From JAZDJJ01 sp043804035 (lineage in GTDB: Bacteria; Bacteroidota; Bacteroidia; Palsa-948), in NCBI GenBank assembly GCA_043804035.1, contig JAZDJJ010000087.1, forward strand, positions 1 to 19,191: a stretch of 19,191 nucleotides of DNA, in the 5' to 3' direction. Shown piece after piece: positions 1-6,373 of this stretch. The position numbers and the translations under genes were made by a program. Under the pieces are notes generated by a model. It was given only the letters and a program-made list of their open reading frames with translations. It did no database searches and had not been told where the DNA came from. How positions within the stretch are numbered: position 1 is the stretch's first letter; every line of letters starts with the position of its first letter.

Positions 1-128
1 AATTAGTTTCGTCATTGCGACTGCGAGGCACGAAGCAGGAAGCAATCTCTATTTCTACATAAAAAAACAGATTGCTTCAGTCGTTCCTCCTTCGCAATGA
101 CGTTTATTTGTATTTTTAGAACTGCCCT
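1..128. repeat. Hairpin repeat element, left copy, cut by the window edge
   Basis: This stretch matches 1152-1279 base for base. It contains a long imperfect inverted repeat: the left arm starts CGTCATTGCGA and the right arm ends TCGCAATGACG, and both include the AAGCAATCT / AGATTGCTT core around an A-rich loop at about 57-68. The outer right end, ATTTTTAGAACTGCCC (about 112-127), is the terminal inverted repeat seen in the complete copy at 1139-1278. The matching left terminus would lie just before the window. Palindromes with a GTCATTGCGA...AAGCAATCT core are, from memory, common between genes in Bacteroidota. No coding capacity is seen. Confidence 0.85.
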
Positions 129-136
129 TAAATGAT

Positions 137-163
137 AAGGGCTCATTTCTGAGCCCTTTTTTT
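137..163 (+). terminator. Strong hairpin with T-run between the hairpin element and the 253-aa gene
   Basis: A perfect 9-bp stem (AAGGGCTCA 137-145, TGAGCCCTT 150-158) closes a TTTC loop and is followed by more Ts to 163. This is a classic intrinsic terminator when read on the plus strand. It lies only a few bases beyond the stop codon of the minus-strand gene at 169, so it probably ends that transcript too, although on the minus strand no clean T-run follows the stem. The sequence GCCCTTA (124-130) could also pair with TAAGGGC (136-142), giving an alternative, mutually exclusive hairpin that uses the end of the repeat element. Confidence 0.7.
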
Positions 164-168
164 AGTTT

Positions 169-930
169 TTATCTTTTTATCTTTTTAAATTCAAGTTTGC
201 TTACCTGTTTATATTGCGGGCTTGTTGATCCGAAGACGGATTTTACGTATTTCTTTACTTCCATCGCAATATCTACCAAACCTGTGTTATCCTGATACAA
301 TACAGCATCACGTGCAATCATTGCGCTTTGATATGGGACTGCTGCATTTATTACTGCTGTATTTAGGGTTCGGAAATTTGTAATGGTTGTGTTAAGTCCT
401 ATTACTTTTAAATCAGTTTCATTGGGAATATATAAAGGTTCGGCAGCCACACATACGATTAACTTTGCGAAATTATCAAGCAGATTGTCGTAACTTTGTT
501 GTGATACTGAAATCTGATTAATTTCAGCGGTTGCAGATTTTTCGCTATTGTTGATTGTGGCAAGTGTTGTCTTTATTGATGTATCGGCACGTTTACCCTG
601 AATTTTTCTATTTATGACTTTTGCATTATTAACGGTTTGCTTTGTTGCATCGGTAGCTTCGAGAGCATTAACAATGCGGGTACAGAATTTTTTTAGGGGA
701 GCCGGGGAAAAAGCGATTTCACGTGCGTTTCGTGTATTTTCAAAAGTTGTTCCGGTAGTTTTAACTGTTTGCAATACGTTTTTTGAAGTTGTTAGCAGAG
801 TTTGGAGTTGAGGAATTTTATGATTACTTTTTGACGGATTGTAGGCGGTTCCGAAGCCCGAGCAAATTGAAATTTCAATTTCAAAGTTTGCTACATTTTT
901 TGCGTGTCCTGTTTCTGATGTTGTTGCCAT
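169..930 (-). CDS. Conserved hypothetical protein (MATTSETGHAKNVANF... family), unknown function
   Basis: The gene encodes 253 residues with no signal peptide, membrane segment or known catalytic motif. It is rich in Thr, Ala, Asn and Lys and is predicted by eye to be mostly helical. The opening MATTSETGHAKNVANFE, the central NARE(I)AF and RIVNALEATDATKQTV blocks, NRKIQGKRA, SQQSYDNL..FAKLI, AEPLYIPNETDLKV and the C-terminal VKKYVKSVFGSTSPQYKQVS look like a family that I recall as uncharacterised proteins in Bacteroidota genomes. That recognition is from memory. The start is secure because ATG opens the conserved block. It is read away from a 200-bp heptamer array whose last unit ends five bases upstream of the start codon, so its promoter and leader must lie in or beyond the array. 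Directly repeated hairpin elements flank it on both sides, which makes it a candidate mobile or deletable unit. A strong hairpin follows the stop codon. Confidence 0.85.
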   Translation of the reverse strand: MATTSETGHAKNVANFEIEISICSGFGTAYNPSKSNHKIPQLQTLLTTSKNVLQTVKTTGTTFENTRNAREIAFSPAPLKKFCTRIVNALEATDATKQTVNNAKVINRKIQGKRADTSIKTTLATINNSEKSATAEINQISVSQQSYDNLLDNFAKLIVCVAAEPLYIPNETDLKVIGLNTTITNFRTLNTAVINAAVPYQSAMIARDAVLYQDNTGLVDIAMEVKKYVKSVFGSTSPQYKQVSKLEFKKIKR

Positions 931-934
931 AGAG

Positions 935-1134
935 GTTAATTGTTAATTGTTAATTGTTAATTGTTAATTGTTAATTGTTAATGGTTAATGGTTAATTGTT
1001 AATGGTTAATGGTTAATGGTTAATTGTTAATTGTTAATTGTTAATGGTTAATTGTTAATTGTTAATTGTTAATGGTTAATTGTTAATTGTTAATTGTTAA
1101 TTGTTAATTGTTAATTGTTAATTGTTAATTGTTA
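935..1134. repeat. Heptamer tandem array, 28 units of GTTAATT/GTTAATG
   Basis: Starting at 935 there are exactly 28 consecutive 7-bp units to 1130, followed by a partial GTTA. Twenty-one units are GTTAATT and seven are GTTAATG; the variants start at 977, 984, 998, 1005, 1012, 1040 and 1068. No other change occurs in 196 bp. The array starts four bases upstream of the minus-strand start codon at 930 and ends four bases before the left terminus of the hairpin element at 1139. A change in unit number would move the gene's start relative to any promoter beyond the array by 7 bp per unit. Confidence 0.97.
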
Positions 1135-1138
1135 CATT

Positions 1139-1278
1139 GGACAGTTCCAAAAATTAGTTTCGTCATTGCGACTGCGAGGCACGAAGCAGGAAGCAATCTC
1201 TATTTCTACATAAAAAAACAGATTGCTTCAGTCGTTCCTCCTTCGCAATGACGTTTATTTGTATTTTTAGAACTGCCC
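1139..1278. mobile_element. MITE-like hairpin element with terminal inverted repeats, complete copy
   Basis: The left terminus GGACAGTTCCAAAAAT (1139-1154) and the reverse complement of the right terminus (1263-1278), GGGCAGTTCTAAAAAT, agree at 14 of 16 positions. Inside them a long imperfect palindrome covers most of the element, with CGTCATTGCG at one side and CGCAATGACG at the other, and an A-rich loop. The element is 140 bp and has no ORF. The portion 1152-1279 is identical to 1-128. No convincing target-site duplication is visible. Its size, terminal repeats and lack of coding capacity fit a non-autonomous transposable element or a mobile REP-like hairpin. The mobilising enzyme is not in the window. 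Confidence 0.75.
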
Positions 1279-1386
1279 TATACAAAGAAACAATATCATA
1301 TTCATCGTTGCTTGTATAAATAAATAGCAAAATGAAAGCGTGTGCTTTTTATTTTTAATTTTACTAAAAATCTGAAACTAATTTAC

Positions 1387-1740
1387 ATGTTCTCTTATTC
1401 CATTACCAAAAAAGACACAATCCATATCCTCGTTCTTGAAGGAGAATTGATTGACAAAAATCAGGCGAATGAATTTATTCACGAAGTGAGTAAAATTATT
1501 ATTAGTAATCACAACAAGTTTGTGATAGACCTCAGTAATCTAAAATATCTCAACAGCAACGGGCTTACTATTCTCATTCAAACACTCACCAAAGCCCGCA
1601 AATCAGGAGGCGAAGTAGTGATTGCTCATGTGTCAAACCGCGTCAATGATTTGTTCATCATTACTAAACTGAATACAGTTTTTACCATTACAGGTACAGT
1701 AGATGACGGCATTGCCATACTGAACAAACTTTCTGATTAA
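1387..1740 (+). CDS. STAS-domain protein, anti-anti-sigma factor type
   Basis: The gene encodes 117 residues when started at 1387 (MFSYSITKKDTIHI). The reading frame stays open upstream to an ATG at 1342, but that extension has no STAS character. The fold signature is complete: an N-terminal beta strand (IHILVLEGELID), then FVIDLSNLKYLNSNGLTILI, then KARKSGGEVVIAHVSNRVNDLF, ending with a helix (DDGIAILNKLSD). In SpoIIAA/RsbV relatives a Ser or Thr in the D-S-S/T-G loop is phosphorylated by an anti-sigma kinase. Here the loop reads NSNG, so only one Ser is available and the residue before Gly is Asn. No kinase or sigma gene is adjacent; the protein is followed at once by a lipoprotein and a TPR gene on the same strand. 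A role in partner switching is inferred from the family only. Confidence 0.85.
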   Translation: MFSYSITKKDTIHILVLEGELIDKNQANEFIHEVSKIIISNHNKFVIDLSNLKYLNSNGLTILIQTLTKARKSGGEVVIAHVSNRVNDLFIITKLNTVFTITGTVDDGIAILNKLSD

Positions 1741-1765
1741 AATGATGTTTCTCTACATCAATTTC

Positions 1766-2320
1766 ATGAAGAAATGGAAAATACTTTTGTATGTATCCAC
1801 TATACTTATCTTTTTGTTTTCTTCCTGCAATGAAAAACCCGACTGCTCAAAAGAAATTTCACATCTTGATAGTGCGGAAATTGTTTTAGATAATGCAAAA
1901 AAAAATCTTCTTTTGGTTGACACAAATTATATTAGAACTTTCTACAATTCCACTGCCGATAATCTGCATGTCATAATGAAAAAAATTTCGGGAGATACTA
2001 TAAATAAAATAACAATAATGTTTTTGTCAGACGCATATCAGCAATCAGAAAATATTTTTAATTTGCTTAACAATATTCAATATCTTGTAAGTGCTATCAG
2101 TGAAACTAAACAAAGAATTAGTAATCTGAAACACGACCTGAATAAAAATCTGATTGAGAAAACTAAATTTTCGGAGTATGTTGTAAGTGAAATGAATATT
2201 TCTAAAAAAATTTATGATACTGTTAATAATGTCGTTATCAAAACAAAATCATCAATAACAAAACTTGATTCACTAAAAGCACAAATCACTGCACTTGCAG
2301 ATAGTTTGATATTAAAATGA
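1766..2320 (+). CDS. Putative coiled-coil lipoprotein
   Basis: Started at 1766, the product is 184 residues and begins MKKWKILLYVSTILIFLFSSC. It has two lysines, a hydrophobic core and a lipobox (FSSC) with Cys21 as the likely lipidation site. Upstream in-frame ATGs at 1742 and 1745 would add a hydrophobic tail before the lysines and are less likely. The mature part is highly helical and Lys/Asn/Ile-rich, with heptad-like stretches around residues 110-145 and 165-184, and contains no recognised enzymatic motif. Its last codons overlap the next gene by four bases (ATGA), so it is translated together with the TPR protein. It probably sits on the periplasmic side of the inner or outer membrane. 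The function is unknown. Confidence 0.8.
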   Translation: MKKWKILLYVSTILIFLFSSCNEKPDCSKEISHLDSAEIVLDNAKKNLLLVDTNYIRTFYNSTADNLHVIMKKISGDTINKITIMFLSDAYQQSENIFNLLNNIQYLVSAISETKQRISNLKHDLNKNLIEKTKFSEYVVSEMNISKKIYDTVNNVVIKTKSSITKLDSLKAQITALADSLILK

Positions 2321-4179
2321 AAAATGGATATGATATGAGATTAAACTCTCTCTCCTTTATATTTTTATTCCTCTATATCTCTATACATCTCTCTGCCCAG
2401 CCCTGGACAACTAATTCCGCTTCAACTGACGAACAACTTGCATCCCAATATCTTCTGAATAAAGAATACGACAAAGCCATCGTTTATTATGAAAAACTAT
2501 TCAGTAAAAAAAACGGAATTGTTTATTACAATCAGTATCTTACCTGCATGTTAAAGTTGAAGAGCTACGACAAAGCGGAAAAAGTATTAAAGAAACTCAA
2601 CAAGCAATATCCCGATGATTTGAAATATATCGTTGCACTCGGTTCACTCTATAAAGAAACCGGCAATAGCGACAAAGTAAAACGAGAATATGAACGTGCC
2701 ATCAGACAATTAAATCCTGCACAGCAACAAATATTTGAACTTGCAAATTTATTTCTCGCATTACAGGAATGGGATTATGCACTTGCTACTTATCAGAAAG
2801 GCAGAAAATTACTCAGAGGTTTTTATCCTTTTAATGCAGAAATTGCCGAAGTGTATCAGCAAAAGGGCGACATAGAAGGAATGGTGAGTGAATATTTTGA
2901 TTTGCTTGAAGAGAATGATGACTTTTTGCAAACCGTTCAGAATGGATTACAGCCGTCATTCGGTGAAGATAAAGATGAGAAAAAAAATGAAATCATTAAA
3001 ATTCAGTTGCTGAAAAGAATACAGCAGTATCCCGACAAAACAATTTTTTCTGAACTACTGATATGGTTTTTCATTCAGGAAAAAAACTTTGACAGGGCTT
3101 TTGTGCAGGCAAAAGCATTAGACAAACGAATGAATGAAGAAGGAGAGCGAATGATGTTACTCGGGCAGTTGTGCGTATCTAACGAAAATTATGAAGTGGC
3201 AGTAAAATGCTTTCAGTATGTAATAGAAAAAGGAAAGGGGAACTATTATTATGTGAATTCAAAAATAGAACTGCTTGATGCGATGTATAAAAAAATTACC
3301 ACTAAGTTTAGTTACACACAGAATGATTTGATTGAATTGGAAAAAAATTATATCGCCACATTAGATGAACTTGATAAATATAATGGCACAACGTTGCTGA
3401 TAAAAAATCTTGCTCATCTGCAAGCGTTTTATCTGAATAAAACTAATGAAGCCATTGCCTTGCTGCAAGAGACCATTGAATTGCCAAACATCAATGAAAA
3501 AATACAGGCAGAATGTAAAATTGAACTCGGTGATATTTTTTTGATGACAAAACAAATATGGGATGCTTCTCTTTTATATTCTCAAGTTGCTTTTGACTTT
3601 AAACACGAACCACTTGGCAATGAAGCAAAATTCCGTAATGCAAAACTTTCTTATTACAACAATGAATTTTTATGGGCACAGGCGCAGTTGGATGTGTTAA
3701 AAGCTGCTACAGAAAAACTTATTGCTAATGATGCTATGGAACTTTCTCTCCTCATCAGTGATAATCTGTCGCAAAATCCCGATTCACTTCCGCTCTGCTT
3801 TTTTGCCCGTGCCGATTTGTTGATGTTTCGTAATCAAAATGATAAAGCCCTGATTACGTTTGACTCAATTGCAAAATACTCTCCGGGTAATTCCTTATCT
3901 GACGATGTGCTATACAAAAAATATCATATCAAAATAAAACAAGGAAAATATACCGAAGCAGCAGAACATTTGCAAAACATTATTGATAATTATTCTTACG
4001 ATATTCTTGCCGATGATGCACTTTTCAAACTTGCCGAACTCAACGAATATTATCTCAACAACATAAAAAAAGCAAAAGACCTTTACGAACAGGTTCTTCT
4101 GAAATACCCCGGCAGTTTGTATACAGTGGAAGCCAGAAAAAGATTTAGACGATTGAGAGGAGATTCTGTTGAGTATTAA
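2317..4179 (+). CDS. Tetratricopeptide-repeat protein, exported
   Basis: The product is 620 residues. The N-terminus has a basic start and a hydrophobic stretch ending LYISIHLSAQPW, which reads as a signal peptide cleaved near SAQ. ATG at 2317 overlaps the preceding stop codon (ATGA); an alternative ATG is at 2335. Helix-turn-helix repeats of about 34 residues run through the protein. Clear units are ASQYLLNKEYDKAIVYYEKL near residue 42, KSYDKAEKVLKKLNKQYPDD near 82, VALGSLYKETGNSDKVKREYERA near 108, QEWDYALATYQKGRK near 150, and C-terminal units GKYTEAAEHLQNIIDNYS and NNIKKAKDLYEQVLLKYPGSLYTVEARKR near 545-610. Such proteins act as scaffolds for protein complexes in the periplasm. The partner is not known; co-translation with the upstream lipoprotein suggests they interact. 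Confidence 0.88.
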   Translation: MKNGYDMRLNSLSFIFLFLYISIHLSAQPWTTNSASTDEQLASQYLLNKEYDKAIVYYEKLFSKKNGIVYYNQYLTCMLKLKSYDKAEKVLKKLNKQYPDDLKYIVALGSLYKETGNSDKVKREYERAIRQLNPAQQQIFELANLFLALQEWDYALATYQKGRKLLRGFYPFNAEIAEVYQQKGDIEGMVSEYFDLLEENDDFLQTVQNGLQPSFGEDKDEKKNEIIKIQLLKRIQQYPDKTIFSELLIWFFIQEKNFDRAFVQAKALDKRMNEEGERMMLLGQLCVSNENYEVAVKCFQYVIEKGKGNYYYVNSKIELLDAMYKKITTKFSYTQNDLIELEKNYIATLDELDKYNGTTLLIKNLAHLQAFYLNKTNEAIALLQETIELPNINEKIQAECKIELGDIFLMTKQIWDASLLYSQVAFDFKHEPLGNEAKFRNAKLSYYNNEFLWAQAQLDVLKAATEKLIANDAMELSLLISDNLSQNPDSLPLCFFARADLLMFRNQNDKALITFDSIAKYSPGNSLSDDVLYKKYHIKIKQGKYTEAAEHLQNIIDNYSYDILADDALFKLAELNEYYLNNIKKAKDLYEQVLLKYPGSLYTVEARKRFRRLRGDSVEY

Positions 4180-4329
4180 CACCTCTTAAAAACACAATGA
4201 AATCTGCAATCTGATGGAAATAATTGAGGTATGATGAACTGAAGAGTAATCATTTTTGAATTTCGTTAAACAACAGTAAAAGAAAATTTACTAATATTGT
4301 CCCCATATTTATTATTAACAATTTTTTAT

Positions 4330-5325
4330 ATGAAAAAATATTTGTTCTTTTTATTTATGAGTGCGCTCTTTGCATGTGTGCCCTCGCGTAAATTTGAGGA
4401 AGAAAAAACCAAACGCGAAAACTGTGAGAAAGAACTCACAAATTACAAATCATCATCTCAAAATTTGGAAACACAATCAGCTGAACAAAAAGAAAAAATA
4501 ATTATTCTGGATAAGCAAATCACAGAATTAAAAAAAGATACAATTGCAATAGGTACTAGTTATCGTGCTCTCACATCTAAATATGAGAAATTAGACGAAC
4601 TGAATGAAAAACTTTTGGATAAATATAATCGTCTGCTTGCAGGAAGTAATTCTGAAAGTGTAAAATTAAGCGGACAACTTTCATCTACGCAGGAACAATT
4701 GCAGAAAAAAGAAGACGTTTTGAAAAATCTTCAGATAGAATTAGATAAGAAAAAAAACGACTTGGATATACTCACTGCTGAATTGAAAAAACGCGAAGAC
4801 CGTGTGAAAGAGTTGGAAGATGTACTCAAGCAAAAAGATAATGCAGTAAATGCACTCAAGAAAAAGGTTTCGGATGCACTAACCGGCTTTGAAGGAAAAG
4901 GACTTACGATTACGATGAAGAATGGTAAAGTGTATGTATCACTAGAAGAAAGTTTATTATTTCAAAGTGGAAAGTGGACGGTGGAACCAAAAGGAGTGGA
5001 GGTACTAAAAAAACTTGCGAAGGTATTGGAACAAAGTACAGATATAAATGTTTTGGTTGAAGGTCACACTGACGATGTAACGATGAAAGGATTAGGTGAT
5101 GTAAAAGATAATTGGGACCTCAGTGCGGTTCGCGCTACATCAGTCGTAAAAATTATTACGCAGAATAGTACCACCAATCCCAAGCGATTAACTGCCGCAG
5201 GTAGAGGAGAGTTTTTCCCGATAGATGATTCAAAAACAAAAGAAGCTCGCTCCAAAAATCGCAGAACGGAAATCATTCTCACTCCGAAATTAGATGAACT
5301 ACTAAAAGTGCTGGAAACAAATTAA
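4330..5325 (+). CDS. OmpA-family lipoprotein with coiled-coil stalk
   Basis: The product is 331 residues from the ATG at 4330, which opens a typical lipoprotein signal (MKKYLFFLFMSALFAC, Cys16). An ATG at 4297 would add eleven residues in front and is less plausible. Residues 20-190 are almost continuous coiled coil, rich in Glu, Lys, Gln and Asn. The C-terminal 140 residues are an OmpA/MotB domain: ILLFQSG-like strand, VLVEGHTDD, NWDLSAVRATSVVKII, RLTAAGRGEFFPID and ARSKNRRTEIIL. In this family the Asp of the HTD motif and the Arg of NRRTEI contact the diaminopimelate of peptidoglycan. The protein is therefore likely anchored by lipid in the outer membrane with a stalk reaching the cell wall. 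Only 8 bp separate it from the Wzz-like gene, so the two are probably co-transcribed. Confidence 0.92.
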   Translation: MKKYLFFLFMSALFACVPSRKFEEEKTKRENCEKELTNYKSSSQNLETQSAEQKEKIIILDKQITELKKDTIAIGTSYRALTSKYEKLDELNEKLLDKYNRLLAGSNSESVKLSGQLSSTQEQLQKKEDVLKNLQIELDKKKNDLDILTAELKKREDRVKELEDVLKQKDNAVNALKKKVSDALTGFEGKGLTITMKNGKVYVSLEESLLFQSGKWTVEPKGVEVLKKLAKVLEQSTDINVLVEGHTDDVTMKGLGDVKDNWDLSAVRATSVVKIITQNSTTNPKRLTAAGRGEFFPIDDSKTKEARSKNRRTEIILTPKLDELLKVLETN

Positions 5326-5333
5326 TTTTACAA

Positions 5334-6284
5334 ATGAAAAAATTTAATCTACTGGATATTCTTATCAAATGGAAAATCACATTGGCAATGGTTGCAGGAA
5401 TTGCCATTTTGCTTTCTGTTATTTTCTCTTCGCCATTTTTTATAAAACCAAAATATAAATCTACTACGGTTATTTATCCTTCTAATCTGATACCCTACGG
5501 TGGTGAATCTCCCACTGAACAAATGCTACAACTTTTTCAATCTGATAGCATTTTCAAGCATGTTGCTCGTCGTTTTAATCTGATACAACATTACGAATTA
5601 GATTCTACAAGTTCCACATTGCAATATGATTTGCTCAAAGAATATAACAAAAATGTTTCTATCAAAAAAACAGAATATGAAGCAATGGAAATAGAAGTGC
5701 TTGATCAAAATCCTGTTATGGCAAGCAATATTATTAAAGAAATGATAAAAGTTTTTAATTTAAATACTTTATCTCTTAATAGAGAAAAATCCAGAGAAAT
5801 GATAATGGTATATAAAGAACAACTTGAAAAGAGCAAGGAACAAATTGATTCTACGAACATGGCGATAAAAGAAATATCAGTTAAATATAATATCATTGAT
5901 TACGCTTCGCAGTCGCGCGAATTGTCAAGAGAATATTATAGTTTACTTGGAACAGGCAATACAAAAAAACTCAGCGAAATCACCAATGCTTTGCGTGCTC
6001 TGGAAGAAAATGGAGGACGGTTTCGCGAACTTCAACAACATCTACAAAATTCAACTTATGAATACGGGCAAATACAAATCAGATACAATACAGCAGTAAC
6101 TGATGCAAAAAAATATCTTACTTACACTAATGTAATCGTTCATCCATTTCCATCCGATAAAAAAGATTATCCTGTGCGATGGCTGATTGTTACTGTTGTA
6201 ACATGCGCGGCTTTACTCCTTGCAATTTCTTTCATAGTGCTCATTGAGGGGAAAAACAATAAACCAATAGAAAATAGAAAATAG
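5334..6284 (+). CDS. Wzz/GumC-type polysaccharide chain-length determinant-like protein
   Basis: The product is 316 residues with two membrane segments, near residues 15-37 (ITLAMVAGIAILLSVIFSS) and 283-306 (WLIVTVVTCAALLLAISFIVLIEG). A large periplasmic region with a helical coiled-coil centre (residues 150-260) lies between them. This topology, the early KPKYKSTTVIYPSNL segment and the PSDKKDYPVRW stretch just before the second membrane segment fit the Wzz/FepE/Etk family. No C-terminal tyrosine kinase domain is present. In this family the protein sets the length of exported O-antigen or exopolysaccharide. No polymerase or flippase gene is nearby. The last codons and the TAG stop (6282-6284) lie inside a 7-bp tandem repeat, so the C-terminal tail IENRK is repeat-encoded. 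Confidence 0.8.
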   Translation: MKKFNLLDILIKWKITLAMVAGIAILLSVIFSSPFFIKPKYKSTTVIYPSNLIPYGGESPTEQMLQLFQSDSIFKHVARRFNLIQHYELDSTSSTLQYDLLKEYNKNVSIKKTEYEAMEIEVLDQNPVMASNIIKEMIKVFNLNTLSLNREKSREMIMVYKEQLEKSKEQIDSTNMAIKEISVKYNIIDYASQSRELSREYYSLLGTGNTKKLSEITNALRALEENGGRFRELQQHLQNSTYEYGQIQIRYNTAVTDAKKYLTYTNVIVHPFPSDKKDYPVRWLIVTVVTCAALLLAISFIVLIEGKNNKPIENRK

Positions 6285-6301
6285 AAAATAGAAAATAGAA
6301 A
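6266..6301. repeat. Heptamer tract (TAGAAAA)5 across the stop codon of the Wzz-like gene
   Basis: The T of each TAGAAAA unit falls at 6268, 6275, 6282, 6289 and 6296, an exact 7-bp spacing. The third unit supplies the TAG stop of the upstream gene at 6282-6284. The fourth and fifth units lie in the 89-bp gap before the PpiD-like gene. Confidence 0.9.
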
Positions 6302-6373
6302 TGTGAAGTATATCCCGAACATATTTTCCGAAAATCAAATCCTTTTGGGTATAAACAACAATAAATTTTAAAT

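Noticed and set aside
1342..1386. N-terminal extension of the STAS protein
   Set aside because: The 15 extra residues are AT-rich leader translation, and the domain begins normally at the ATG at 1387.
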